Positions 7,213-16,880 are shown, numbered from the stretch's first letter. The stretch is DNA of 64,000 nucleotides from Lachnospiraceae bacterium (GCA_003543235.1 DPJA01000036.1:81801-145800), one strand, 5' to 3'. Notes: generated by a model from the sequence alone, not told the origin. Numbers and translations: made by a program.

Positions 7213-9069
7213 ATGTGTGGAATTGCAGGATTTTTTAATGCCTATGCAAATTACCAAAATAATTATGGGTGGGCTAAGGAAACAATAGAAAATATGAATA
7301 GCCAGCTTGTTCACAGAGGGCCCGATGATAATGGGATATATATTTCAAAAAACTTTGCACTAGGTCATAACCGACTATCCATTATTGACCTTTCAACAGG
7401 GCATCAGCCCATGATTAGAAATATAAACGGCAAAGCTTTTGGCATTGTGTATAATGGCGAAGTATACAATATGGATGAATTGAAAGATGAGCTTAAAGCC
7501 AAAGGTTGGGAGTTTAGCACCACTTCAGATACAGAGGTTATTCTGATTTCTTATTTAGAATATGGCTATGACTTTGTAAATAGGCTTAATGGAATTTTTG
7601 CTTTTGGAATTATGGATGAGCAGAAAAACGAACTTATTTTATACAGAGATAGGTGCGGAATAAAGCCATTATTTTACTCTGTTAAGGATGAATCAGTGGT
7701 TTTCGCCTCAGAAATAAAGGCACTATTTAAATATCCTGAAATAAAACCAAAGCTTGATATAAACGGGCTTAATGAAATATTTTCTATAGGACCATCTAAA
7801 ACTTATGGCTGTGGTGTTTTTAAAGATATAAATGAGGTTTTGCCTGGAAATTATATAATTTGCAGCGATAAAGGCTTAAAAGAGATTGAATATTGGAAAG
7901 TTGAAAGTAAACCTCATGAAGATAATTTTGCAAAAACAGTACAAACCACAAGAAGTCTGTTAAAAGATGCTGTAACATTGCAAATGAAGTCAGATGTTCC
8001 AATTTGTACTTTTTTATCTGGCGGTGTAGACAGTAGTTTAATTTCCGCAATCTGTGCAGAAAAGTTATCTGAAAAAGGTGAAAAATTGAACACCTTTTCC
8101 TTTGATTTTGTCAATAATGACAAATATTTTAAAGCTAATAATTTTCAGCCATCTCAAGATAGACCATATGTAGAAAAAATGGTTAAATACATTAATTCAA
8201 ACCACAATTATTTGGAATGTGATAATATTGATTTAGCAGATTATCTGTATAAATCTGTTGATGCAAGAGATTTGCCAGCTATGGCTGACATAGATTCCTC
8301 TTTGCTTTATTTTTGTGGCATAGTAAAACAATATAATAAAGTTGTTCTTACGGGAGAGTGTGCTGATGAGATTTTCGGTGGTTATCCATGGTTTCATAAA
8401 AAGGAATTTTTTGAAAAGGATACTTTTCCATGGATGCCCGATTTAGAGCCAAGAAAAATAATGCTTTCAGATGAATTTTTAAACGAGCTTAATATGGAGG
8501 AATATGTTAAAAAAACATATGAAAAATCCATAGCAGAAACACCTTCCCTTGACGGTGAGAACGAGGAAGAAAAAAGGAGAAGAGAGATTGCATACTTAAA
8601 TTTAAAATGGTTTATGCAGACACTTCTTGATAGAATGGACAGAACAAGTATGTTTTCAGGCCTTGAAGCAAGAGTGCCTTTTGCAGACCACAGAATAATT
8701 GAATATATTTGGAATGTTCCATGGGAATTTAAAAATTATAACAACACAGTAAAGGGGCTTTTAAGAGAAGCCTCCAGAGGATTTTTGCCAGACGAAGTTC
8801 TTTTTAGAAGAAAAAGCCCATATCCAAAGGTGTATGACCCAAACTATGAAAAATTGTTGAAAGCAAAGTTGAGTGATATGGTTGAGGACACTTCTTCCCC
8901 AGTTTTACAGTTTTTAGATAAAAAGAAAGTATACAACTTTATTTCAAGTTCTTCAGACTATGGAAAACCATGGTTTGGTCAACTTATGGCTGGTCCTCAG
9001 ATGATGGGTTATTTAATTCAGATAAATTATTGGATGAAAAAATTTGATATAGAGATAGTTGATGTATAA
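7213..9069 (+). CDS. asnB: Asparagine synthase (glutamine-hydrolysing)
   Basis: A 618-residue class II glutamine amidotransferase. The ATG-TGT start exposes the catalytic Cys after Met removal. The glutaminase half carries HRGPDD and IVYNGEVYN; the synthetase half carries the PP-loop SGGVDSS (269-275) for aspartate adenylation. It normally makes asparagine from aspartate and glutamine, but family members such as Bacillus AsnB instead amidate meso-diaminopimelate in peptidoglycan, and sequence alone does not separate the two here. GGAGG lies upstream. The 21-base gap after dapA implies one transcript, ended by the hairpin at 9115-9154. Confidence 0.9.
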   Translation: MCGIAGFFNAYANYQNNYGWAKETIENMNSQLVHRGPDDNGIYISKNFALGHNRLSIIDLSTGHQPMIRNINGKAFGIVYNGEVYNMDELKDELKAKGWEFSTTSDTEVILISYLEYGYDFVNRLNGIFAFGIMDEQKNELILYRDRCGIKPLFYSVKDESVVFASEIKALFKYPEIKPKLDINGLNEIFSIGPSKTYGCGVFKDINEVLPGNYIICSDKGLKEIEYWKVESKPHEDNFAKTVQTTRSLLKDAVTLQMKSDVPICTFLSGGVDSSLISAICAEKLSEKGEKLNTFSFDFVNNDKYFKANNFQPSQDRPYVEKMVKYINSNHNYLECDNIDLADYLYKSVDARDLPAMADIDSSLLYFCGIVKQYNKVVLTGECADEIFGGYPWFHKKEFFEKDTFPWMPDLEPRKIMLSDEFLNELNMEEYVKKTYEKSIAETPSLDGENEEEKRRREIAYLNLKWFMQTLLDRMDRTSMFSGLEARVPFADHRIIEYIWNVPWEFKNYNNTVKGLLREASRGFLPDEVLFRRKSPYPKVYDPNYEKLLKAKLSDMVEDTSSPVLQFLDKKKVYNFISSSSDYGKPWFGQLMAGPQMMGYLIQINYWMKKFDIEIVDV

Positions 9070-9114
9070 AGCTAACAATTTATTATTAACTACAAATTAA
9101 GTAAAATTATAATA

Positions 9115-9154
9115 TAAAAAACGCCTATGAATCATTGCATAGGCGTTTTTTTGT
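9115..9154. terminator. Bidirectional intrinsic terminator between asnB and the patatin gene
   Basis: A perfect 10-bp stem (9120-9129 with 9138-9147) has T7 after it on the plus strand and six A before it, so it can end both convergent transcripts. Confidence 0.85.
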
Positions 9155-9197
9155 CTTAAAGAATAGTATAAAATGAAATAACGAAACATATTCTCGT

Positions 9198-10220
9198 TTA
9201 ATCTCTTAATTTATATGCCTTATTATTAAAAAAATCTTTGGCAGCAATATATCCTTGATTATATAGGAATTTATATGTATCATCATTTACACTAATATTA
9301 AAATCAAGAGAAGATATACCGTGTGTATCAATTATAATAGAGCGTTCTTTATTCAAAGGATTGCTCTCATAATTATGTTCCTGTATATATGAAGATGCGT
9401 GAAGCAAGCTTTCTATATATTTAAGTAAATTGTCTATATCGTTATGCTTTAGCTCACTCATAAAACGAACTCCCAAGGTTGTCATATTTATTCCATGGTA
9501 AAGACTAGAATTAAATTTTGGGTAATCAAAAATATTCAAAGGATAATTGTTCATCAATCCTCCATCGCAAAAGACATCTCTTACAAAATCACCGTAAGTA
9601 TCTACGTCCTCTTTAATAACTGCCTCAAAAAACAGTGGTATAGACATTGATATTCTAACCGCCTCAGCAACTTCCATAGTTGGAGTTGTTTCATAAGAAA
9701 AAATTTTAGATGTTCTCATAGATATATTTGTTCCTATGATAAATAAATCCAAAAAAGGTCGATTGTTTTTATGCAAAGAAGGATTTCTAAAATCAGAAAA
9801 AGTGTATGGCGGAAGCTTCTTTGTATGGTCAAACTGGTCAGAAATCACCTCTTTTATCCACCTATAAAAATATTCTGTAGAAAACCATCCATAGTTATTA
9901 ATAAGCCGATAAATGCAGTTGGCATCTCCAAACAACTTTTCAATAACCTCTTTTGCATCCTCTGGAATTTGGCTAATCCTATCAAATTTGCTTTTGGAAG
10001 GCACTTTTTTATAGTCTAAAGAATAAGCGATTTTTTCAATATCAGAAAATGGAAGGTTAAAACAAGTAATACAAGCAGTTATAGCTCCTGCAGATGTTCC
10101 AGCAACCCGAATAATATTTCTCATCCATCCATTATTAACTAGATAATCTAATACACCAAGATATGCTGTACCTAATATTCCTCCACCTTCAAAAACTAAG
10201 TTTTTTATATTTCTTATCAA
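9198..10220 (-). CDS. Patatin-like phospholipase family protein
   Basis: A 340-residue predicted serine acylhydrolase. It has the patatin oxyanion motif EGGGILG, the nucleophile elbow GTSAG (catalytic Ser at about residue 43) and the catalytic-dyad motif DGGLMNNYP. No signal peptide or transmembrane segment is seen, so it is probably cytoplasmic, acting on membrane phospholipids or fatty esters. A TTG start at 10220 is chosen because AAAGGG lies eight bases upstream; a GTG at 10229 is in frame but touches the ribosome-binding site. It is a single gene; substrate and role are unknown. Confidence 0.85.
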   Translation of the reverse strand: MIRNIKNLVFEGGGILGTAYLGVLDYLVNNGWMRNIIRVAGTSAGAITACITCFNLPFSDIEKIAYSLDYKKVPSKSKFDRISQIPEDAKEVIEKLFGDANCIYRLINNYGWFSTEYFYRWIKEVISDQFDHTKKLPPYTFSDFRNPSLHKNNRPFLDLFIIGTNISMRTSKIFSYETTPTMEVAEAVRISMSIPLFFEAVIKEDVDTYGDFVRDVFCDGGLMNNYPLNIFDYPKFNSSLYHGINMTTLGVRFMSELKHNDIDNLLKYIESLLHASSYIQEHNYESNPLNKERSIIIDTHGISSLDFNISVNDDTYKFLYNQGYIAAKDFFNNKAYKLRD

Positions 10221-10350
10221 AAAAATCACCCTTTATTATTTTAATATTAAATTATATTAAATAATTAGCAGTATAATTCATGCTTAGAGCAAACCTTATT
10301 AATTTTTATAAGCACCTTGTTAGCATATTATTAAAGAAACCTTCAATTTT

Positions 10351-12522
10351 TTATCTATTCATAAAATTATATAAAATAACAGCTGCTTGTTCCCTTGTTG
10401 CCACATCATTTGGATAAAACATCTCATTTAAGCCACCCTTAACAACGCCTAAACCTTGAGCAATTGCTACATACCCATAATACTGTGCAGGAATACTTTT
10501 CTCATCTTTAAAATTGCACAAATATATTCCTTGAAGTTCTGCTGTCTTTCCATATCCCGACATAGACAAAACAGTTTTTACTAACTCTGAACGTGTAATA
10601 TTTTTATTGTCGTTACGCTGAGTTTTGGTTAATATGCCTAAATTGTATGCTACATTATAAAGCTCATCAACTTTATTTGCATTATCAAGAGGATTATAAA
10701 GCTGACCATTGGCAGAAACAAGCAGTGCTACCATGTCAAGCTGAGTTAGTTGTTTCGTCTTTTGAAATTTGCCTCCAGCATAACCAATGCCATAACTTGC
10801 AAGTGCAAGAATTTCCTTGTCTGTTTTAACATCAGAATATGTCAGTGATGTTATATTATTAATTTCGTTACACAAATTTTTGCCTGTTTTTGCATCAACT
10901 GCGTAAGGGATATTTTTTGCAGTTGCAGTGTACGCAAGTTTTAATTCATACAAATAACTATAGCCTTTTCTGATATACATATCATATTCTGGCATTGACA
11001 AATCTAATTTTTTAGGAATTCTAACATAAGATAATGTTGTATCAAAGGCATTAAAATAAGCTTTTTGTGCTTGCTCCAAGCTAACTATTCCTTCTTTAGA
11101 ATCAAAAGTTACTTTACGGAAATTCCCACTAAAGCCATCAATTGAACCATTTATAGTATTTACACTAACCTGATAAGCATTTTCAGGAAAAAAATAACCA
11201 TTAGCCTGCTGAGCGTAGGTAAAGCTCTCATTAAGACTATTTTCCACATGGAAATTGCTGTCTGTCTGTGTATATAATTTTGTTTGTGCAAAATTATCCT
11301 TCTTGTATTTTGCTAAAAATGCTTCCGCTTTTTTTTGGGCATCTGCCTTGGATATAGTTTCTTTTTCTGCGTTTTCATCATATGGATAATTTGTATACAT
11401 AGAAACTAGTTCTGCCGATTTTGCATCTACATAAACATATTTTCTTGTAATTTCATTTTTTTCATCTGCCTTTGCATATGTTAAATTGCAAAAATAACTA
11501 TCATCAGCATTTTTACTGTAATTTGTATCTGTAAGGGTAAATCCAGTCATATTCAGCTCGCTCATTGCCCTAACAGCAGCATCTAGCTTTTCCTTAGGTA
11601 ACACGCCAGCAAGCTTATCTATTCCATCTTGTTCCGCCTTAGACAATTCAACTCCCAATCCACGAGTGGCATCGCTTTCTTTCACTGCATCTGTTTCAAA
11701 GCCTGCATTATCTAAATTGGTGTACAAATCATTCTTGTTAATTAGCTTTCCAGACTGAGCATCTACCAAATAATCTCCCGTAGATATAGGAAAATAGCGT
11801 AAAACACCTTTGTCATTCTCACCAGTATTTGAATTTATGTAATCCGTGGTATATTCAAGCTTCATCTTTACGGTATCATATAGTTTCTTAGACGCAGCAT
11901 CCTTGGCAGTAGACGGTTTTTCACTAGGCACACCGCCAACATATTTAGTATTAATGTCACCTCTTGAAAAGCTGGTTACTGACTTGGTGGCTATATTCAC
12001 CATTATTGAAAAGTCAATTGGTGAAGCCAAGCCGTTAAGTTTCAAATTTCCATTGAAATAGTAATTTGTTGTATTTTGAAGCTGAGCAGTGGAATTAAAA
12101 TCACTAAATTCAACGGACTCTATTGACGTATCAATTACCTTATTAAGAAATTTTTGTGCAATTTCCTTTGCCTCGTCACGTGTTAATTTTGGGAATGATG
12201 GAGCAAAATTCGATTCATAGCGGTAATTTTCTGCATCAGACGAAAAGTTATAATTCATAATTTTGCCTTCTGCGGTTGCATTCACAGATAAACGGGCGTC
12301 ATTATCTTCGTTTTCCCATAATAAATTCCAGTATTCATTAATGCCATTGTCTTGTGCTGTACCGCTAAAGTTTGTATATTCATTTCCAACGTCAATCTGG
12401 CTTTTCACTTTTGACGTTACACTTGTCAGCGTATCCCCAAGAGAATTGTCTGCCGCAAATACCTTAGGCACACTACCCAAAATCATAGTTGCTGATAATA
12501 TCAGCGAGATTAGTTTTTTCAT
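10351..12522 (-). CDS. Secreted YcdB/YcdC-domain protein with C-terminal SLH repeats
   Basis: A 723-residue exported protein. A signal peptide ends near VFAAD (residue 24). The middle has repeated PepSY/YcdB-like units, with recurring helix motifs such as TRDEAKEIAQKFLNK near 114-128 and SKADAQKKAEAFLAK near 390-404. From about residue 575 there are three S-layer-homology-like repeats, the last ending VATREQAAVILYNFM. SLH repeats anchor proteins to cell-wall polymers; PepSY-type units are often protease inhibitors or regulators. AGGAGG sits before the ATG. No enzymatic motif is seen. Confidence 0.8.
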   Translation of the reverse strand: MKKLISLILSATMILGSVPKVFAADNSLGDTLTSVTSKVKSQIDVGNEYTNFSGTAQDNGINEYWNLLWENEDNDARLSVNATAEGKIMNYNFSSDAENYRYESNFAPSFPKLTRDEAKEIAQKFLNKVIDTSIESVEFSDFNSTAQLQNTTNYYFNGNLKLNGLASPIDFSIMVNIATKSVTSFSRGDINTKYVGGVPSEKPSTAKDAASKKLYDTVKMKLEYTTDYINSNTGENDKGVLRYFPISTGDYLVDAQSGKLINKNDLYTNLDNAGFETDAVKESDATRGLGVELSKAEQDGIDKLAGVLPKEKLDAAVRAMSELNMTGFTLTDTNYSKNADDSYFCNLTYAKADEKNEITRKYVYVDAKSAELVSMYTNYPYDENAEKETISKADAQKKAEAFLAKYKKDNFAQTKLYTQTDSNFHVENSLNESFTYAQQANGYFFPENAYQVSVNTINGSIDGFSGNFRKVTFDSKEGIVSLEQAQKAYFNAFDTTLSYVRIPKKLDLSMPEYDMYIRKGYSYLYELKLAYTATAKNIPYAVDAKTGKNLCNEINNITSLTYSDVKTDKEILALASYGIGYAGGKFQKTKQLTQLDMVALLVSANGQLYNPLDNANKVDELYNVAYNLGILTKTQRNDNKNITRSELVKTVLSMSGYGKTAELQGIYLCNFKDEKSIPAQYYGYVAIAQGLGVVKGGLNEMFYPNDVATREQAAVILYNFMNR

Positions 12523-12645
12523 AATTTGACCTCCTTAAAATAATGAAAACTGCTACATTTATTCTTTTGACGACCGCTTAATTGATTTTGTTCCATTTAT
12601 TTCTATATTTATTATAACCTAGTTATAACTAAATAGTATTTCATA

Positions 12646-13197
12646 TTAAAATTTGTATACGATGCTTTTTTTCACCTCTTCAGCTGTTCTTTTATCTTCA
12701 AGCTTTTCAATTATGGCTAAGCTAAAGGCTATGGCAGTTCCTACTCCCCTTGATGTAATTACATTGCCATCTTTAGAAACCAATCCATCTTCAACCTCTG
12801 CCCCCTTAAGGTACTCCTCCATTCCAGGATAACAGCAAGCCTTTTTGCCCTTTAAAATACCCAATGTTCCCAAAACCATAGGAGCAGCACAAATAGCCGC
12901 CACAAGCTTGCCTTTGCAATTAAAATCCCATAACATAGCACATAGCCCTTTGTGTGCCATAAGATTTCTTGTTCCAGGCATTCCACCAGGAAGTATTAGA
13001 CCATCATAATTGGCAACTATTTTTTCATCATATAACATATCTGTTTTAACTTCGATGTTGGTACGTCCAACTACATTCAAGCTGTCGTCGATAGAAACCA
13101 TATTTACCTGAATACCGCCACGGCGGCATAAATCAACAACAGTAAGAGCTTCAACCTCTTCAAATCCATTTGCAAAAAAAACGCCTATTTTTTTCAT
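12646..13197 (-). CDS. DJ-1/PfpI family protein (DJ-1/YajL type)
   Basis: A 183-residue Rossmann-like protein with the DJ-1 glutamate in GFEEVEA (E16), the LPGGMPG motif near 69-75 and the nucleophile elbow AAICAAP with Cys103. Family members are linked to glyoxal detoxification, protein/nucleotide deglycation or redox sensing; which applies here cannot be told. The length is exactly that of bacterial DJ-1/YajL proteins. It is transcribed divergently from the CYTH gene, with a 16-bp dyad between them. Confidence 0.88.
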   Translation of the reverse strand: MKKIGVFFANGFEEVEALTVVDLCRRGGIQVNMVSIDDSLNVVGRTNIEVKTDMLYDEKIVANYDGLILPGGMPGTRNLMAHKGLCAMLWDFNCKGKLVAAICAAPMVLGTLGILKGKKACCYPGMEEYLKGAEVEDGLVSKDGNVITSRGVGTAIAFSLAIIEKLEDKRTAEEVKKSIVYKF

Positions 13198-13250
13198 AAA
13201 CTTCCCTCCAAAAATCTATTTTATTTTATAAATTTATTGTATACGAAATT

Positions 13251-13266
13251 CATTGTTAAAACAATG
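13251..13266. repeat. Perfect dyad between DJ-1 and CYTH genes
   Basis: CATTGTT and AACAATG flank two A residues, giving a perfect 7-bp inverted repeat in the 110-bp divergent promoter region. A regulator-binding operator is possible. No regulator gene is adjacent. Confidence 0.4.
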
Positions 13267-13307
13267 CCATTATTTCTGTTATAATATATAAAAACAGGAG
13301 GTGCAAT

Positions 13308-13763
13308 ATGGAAATAGAAAAAAAATATCTTGCCACATCAATACCATTTTCTTTAGACTGCTTAAAATCCAAAAAAATATCTCAATGTTATATATCCGTT
13401 GACCCAACCATACGAATTCGCCAAAGCGACCAAGAATATATCCTTACGGTTAAGGGTAGTGGTTTAATTTGCCGTGAGGAATTCGAGCTTTTTCTTACCC
13501 ATGAACAGTACAAAAAACTTCTTTTAAAAGCAGAAACACCAATTCTATACAAAACAAGATATTTTGTGCCAATTGAAAACAGCCTAACAGCAGAGATTGA
13601 CATATACCAAGGAAATTTGCAAGGCCTTATTACCATAGAGGTTGAATTTCAGTCCGTATATGCCTCTGAAACCTTTACACCTCCGCTGTGGTTTGGCAAA
13701 GATGTTTCAAATAGCTTTGAATATACAAATTCTAACCTTTGCCTTCATGGGATTCCAAAATAA
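13308..13763 (+). CDS. CYTH domain protein (triphosphate tunnel metalloenzyme superfamily)
   Basis: A 151-residue CYTH fold. It shows the N-terminal EIEKKY signature (ExExK), then the alternating basic strands RIRQ, TVKG and KTRY and the acidic strands EIDIY and EVEF that line the tunnel and bind metal-triphosphate. Activities in this family include inorganic triphosphatase and thiamine-triphosphatase; the true substrate is not inferable. AGGAGGT precedes the ATG. It stands alone between the DJ-1 gene and spo0A. Confidence 0.85.
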   Translation: MEIEKKYLATSIPFSLDCLKSKKISQCYISVDPTIRIRQSDQEYILTVKGSGLICREEFELFLTHEQYKKLLLKAETPILYKTRYFVPIENSLTAEIDIYQGNLQGLITIEVEFQSVYASETFTPPLWFGKDVSNSFEYTNSNLCLHGIPK

Positions 13764-14163
13764 TTGCAGACAGCATATTTTATCACAAATACAAACGGTA
13801 GTTGCCATACACCCTTTTTTCTGTTTTGACAACTACCATTCGTATTCTTTTTCTTCCCTTTTATCTTCCTTTGTTTCAAAATTACACTATTTCCATTACT
13901 CTTCGCCACTTTTTTCGATAACCCCCATATTTTTTTATAATATGTCAAATTGGTATTATTATTTGAGGTTTTATTCACGACTAGTAAAATATTTAGCATT
14001 ATTTTGCAGAAAATTAGAAAAATTTTCCATTTTTTTCATCTACTATGCTTATTGCAAAAAAACAAATGACCATCTATAATATAACACATTAGGAAATGTT
14101 TGCCAGTTATAGTTAATAAATGGTATTTTACTTCTAAAAATAAAAATAAGTGGAGGGATTATT
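13764..14163 (+). other. Region upstream of spo0A
   Basis: Four hundred AT-rich bases without a convincing gene. An 8-bp inverted repeat (13797-13804 with 13830-13837) followed by T-rich sequence may terminate the CYTH transcript. Two near-matches to the Spo0A box TGTCGAA occur, each 6 of 7: one inverted at 13914-13920 and one direct at 13943-13949. Such matches are frequent by chance in AT-rich DNA. A sigma-H-like promoter lies at 14089-14119. Confidence 0.4.
14089..14119 (+). promoter_or_regulatory. Sigma-H-like promoter candidate of spo0A
   Basis: TTAGGAAAT (8 of 9 to RnAGGAwww) and AGTTAATAA (8 of 9 to RnnGAATww) are 13 bases apart, one more than usual. Sigma-H control of spo0A is known in Bacillus. 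Confidence 0.35.
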
Positions 14164-14973
14164 TTGAATCAAAATAGAATAAAAGTGTTAATTGCAGATG
14201 ATAACAAAGATTTTTGTGACGTGTTAAAAAACTACTTGAATAACAAGGAGGACTTAGAAGTTGTGGGTGTTGCATATGATGGGACCGATGCCTTTAACAA
14301 AATTGTAGAAATGCACCCAGATGTAGCTCTGATAGATAGTATTATGCCTCGTCTTGATGGCTTAGGTCTTTTGGATAAACTTAACCAAAGCCAACTTGCA
14401 AAACGACCAATTTCTATCATTCTTTCATCTTTAAGCCAAGAAAAAATTTCTCAGCGGGCATTTGAACTTGGTGCAGACTATTACATAGTAAAACCATTTG
14501 ATATGGGCTCACTTGTTAACAGAATTCGCCAGTTTAAAAACCAAACACAACCCTCAAACACAACATCTATAATGATTGCAAGATCAACAGAAAATGCAAA
14601 AATTGATTTGTGCAATGCCTATAATTTAGAAACAAAGGTAACAAATATTTTACATGAAATAGGTGTTCCAGCACATATTCGTGGATATCATTATATGCGT
14701 GAAGCTATTATAATGAGCGTAAATGACATGGATGTATTAAATTATATAACCAAAGAGCTTTATCCATCCATTGCCAAAAAATGTAATACCACCCCTTCTA
14801 GAGTAGAACGTGCTATACGCCATGCCATTGAAGTTGCATGGAATAGAGGTAAGATTGAAGCCATAGACACCCTTTTTGGCTACACAATAAATAACCATAA
14901 AGGTAAGCCTACCAACAGTGAATTTATAGCTTTGATAGCTGACAGATTACGCCTTGAGCAAAAAGCAAGCTAA
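14164..14973 (+). CDS. spo0A: Sporulation response regulator Spo0A
   Basis: The 269-residue master regulator of sporulation entry. The receiver domain (about 5-125) has acidic pocket residues Asp12/Asp13, phospho-acceptor Asp58 (VALIDSIMP) and Lys110 (VKPFD). The C-terminal effector domain carries the near-invariant Spo0A recognition region TPSRVERAIRHAIEVAWNRG. Start is TTG, six bases after GGAGGG. When phosphorylated by a kinase or phosphorelay it binds 0A boxes. spoIVB, its frequent upstream neighbour, is not present; a CYTH gene takes that place. Confidence 0.97.
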   Translation: MNQNRIKVLIADDNKDFCDVLKNYLNNKEDLEVVGVAYDGTDAFNKIVEMHPDVALIDSIMPRLDGLGLLDKLNQSQLAKRPISIILSSLSQEKISQRAFELGADYYIVKPFDMGSLVNRIRQFKNQTQPSNTTSIMIARSTENAKIDLCNAYNLETKVTNILHEIGVPAHIRGYHYMREAIIMSVNDMDVLNYITKELYPSIAKKCNTTPSRVERAIRHAIEVAWNRGKIEAIDTLFGYTINNHKGKPTNSEFIALIADRLRLEQKAS

Positions 14974-15000
14974 CATATTAATCTTACTTTACTTATAAAA

Positions 15001-15033
15001 AATACAAAAAGCGGGACGTATATTCGCCCCGCT
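15001..15033 (-). terminator. Terminator between spo0A and the metH operon (mainly minus strand)
   Basis: AGCGGG (15010-15015) pairs with CCCGCT (15028-15033), with two more CG pairs inside a mismatch. On the minus strand it is followed by TTTTTGTATTTTTT, so it ends the methionine operon strongly; the plus-strand tail is weak for spo0A. Confidence 0.8.
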
Positions 15034-15088
15034 AAATTTATACAATTATCTAAAAACCATTTCATCAATGATAAGCTTCAGGCTTTCA

Positions 15089-16870
15089 TTATAATTTTAA
15101 TATTTTTGCATCTTTAACAGCATTTACAATGTCACACACAATATCCGCCCTACTAAAAGGAGTAATTATATACAACCCGTCGCAATAATCTACCACTTCT
15201 TTTGCAATATATGTGGAAACCTTTACAGCCAATTTTCTACATTGTTCTGGAGTTTTATTTTCATAAAGCTTTATTATTTTTTCATCAACATTTATCCCCG
15301 AAATTTCGTTGTTCATAAAGCAGGCATTTCTATAGCTTACTACAGGCATAATTCCCGCTAAAATTTTTGCATCTAACTCCTCATGGGCATATTTAAGATT
15401 ATCCAAACCCTTTTGTGTCATTATAGGCTGAGTAAGAAAAACCTTGACACCATTTTCAATTTTTTCTTTTGCTAGTTTAAGCTGAATATTAAAGTTAGGT
15501 GCATTTACATTAAGTGCACCGCAAATACCAAATGGAGATGAAAATATTGTTTGGTTTAGGTTGTCAATATACCTTGCCAACATACGAGAATTAAAGTTAA
15601 AAACACTTTTAACCTCATCCCTCTGTGCTGATGGTATTGGGTCGCCTGTAACCACCAAAACATTATCTACACCTTCAATATTAAGCCCCAAAAGCAGTGC
15701 TTTTGTTGCATTAAGATTTCTGTCACGGCACGTAATATGTGGCAGAATATCCATGTTAAGCTCCCGCTTAAGTTTACACGCCAGCAAGCTTGAGTCAACA
15801 CGTGGTCTGCCTACAGGACAATCTGCAATAGTAATTATATCTGCTCCTACGTCCTTAATTTTTTTTGCATTTGTAATAAACTTTGTAATATCTGCGTTTT
15901 CTGGTGGGTCAAGCTCAACGGCAAGCACTTTCTGACCTCTTTCTAGCTTATTCATAAAATGATTTTCTCGCTTTAGATTATCCAGCTTTTCGCCGTCTTT
16001 AACTGATGAAACAATAATCTCATCACCTGTTACCTGCTTAGCCTTTATTACCGTTTCTCTTAGATATTCTGGGTTTGTCCCACAGCAGCCACCAATGATA
16101 GCTGCACCTTGCCTAACAATATCCGCCATCTGCAACCCAAAATATTCTGGACTAGCATCAAAAAGTGTTCTATTGTTAACAACCGTGGGATACCCAGCAT
16201 TTGGCATAACCAAAAGTGTTACATTTTTAAGATTAAGCTCTTTTAAATAGTGTAACATATGGAATGGACCTGACACACAATTAAGACCTAACGCCTCAAC
16301 ATTTTTAACCTCAACCATTCTTTTGAAAATATCACGGCCAAAATATCCATCTCTTGTATATCCATCAGGCTGTACCGCAAATGAGGTTATAATGAAGGCA
16401 TCTTTCACCTTTTGTTTAATATGTTTTGCAATTTTCTCTAAATGCTTATCATTACTCAATGTTTCAAAAAGGAAATTTTTAGCCCCAAGTTCAATAAAGC
16501 AGTCCACAACAAACTTAAATTCTTCAAACCCGTCAGCTACACCGTCTTCCTCCACAGGCCCAATGTCAGCAAATACAAAAATATCGTCGCCAGCCGCTTT
16601 GCAGGCAATTTCATAGCCACTTTTAATTAATTTTTTCAGCAGCTCCTCATCGCCGCCAAAATTAATTCGGTTTGCACCAAATGTATTTGTTTTTATTGCC
16701 TTGCATCCTGCTTCAATATACTCTCTGTGTATACTATAAATTACTTCCTGTTGTGTTAAATTTGCAAGCTCACATTTTTCCTGTGGGTTCACACTTTTTT
16801 TCATAAAATATGTACCCATAGCACCGTCAAATATAAGCAAGTGTTCTTTTATATATTCTCTTATATCCAT
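15089..16870 (-). CDS. Bifunctional homocysteine S-methyltransferase / methylenetetrahydrofolate reductase
   Basis: A 593-residue YitJ-type fusion. Residues 1 to about 290 are a homocysteine methyltransferase barrel with zinc ligands Cys198 (GLNCVSGP) and Cys262/Cys263 (GGCCGTNPEYL). Residues about 310-593 are a methylene-THF reductase barrel (VLAVELDPPENAD) that makes 5-methyl-THF. It is the last gene of a three-gene operon, ten bases after metH. The reductase half supplies the methyl donor for MetH. The methyltransferase half duplicates the MetH domain and may have another donor or only a structural role. Confidence 0.9.
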   Translation of the reverse strand: MDIREYIKEHLLIFDGAMGTYFMKKSVNPQEKCELANLTQQEVIYSIHREYIEAGCKAIKTNTFGANRINFGGDEELLKKLIKSGYEIACKAAGDDIFVFADIGPVEEDGVADGFEEFKFVVDCFIELGAKNFLFETLSNDKHLEKIAKHIKQKVKDAFIITSFAVQPDGYTRDGYFGRDIFKRMVEVKNVEALGLNCVSGPFHMLHYLKELNLKNVTLLVMPNAGYPTVVNNRTLFDASPEYFGLQMADIVRQGAAIIGGCCGTNPEYLRETVIKAKQVTGDEIIVSSVKDGEKLDNLKRENHFMNKLERGQKVLAVELDPPENADITKFITNAKKIKDVGADIITIADCPVGRPRVDSSLLACKLKRELNMDILPHITCRDRNLNATKALLLGLNIEGVDNVLVVTGDPIPSAQRDEVKSVFNFNSRMLARYIDNLNQTIFSSPFGICGALNVNAPNFNIQLKLAKEKIENGVKVFLTQPIMTQKGLDNLKYAHEELDAKILAGIMPVVSYRNACFMNNEISGINVDEKIIKLYENKTPEQCRKLAVKVSTYIAKEVVDYCDGLYIITPFSRADIVCDIVNAVKDAKILKL

Positions 16871-16880
16871 CTAAACACCT

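Noticed and set aside
13642..14079. Plus-strand open frame of about 145 codons between the CYTH gene and spo0A
   Set aside because: It starts inside the CYTH gene in another frame, is rich in Phe/Tyr/Ser as expected of AT-rich non-coding DNA, and has no ribosome-binding site.
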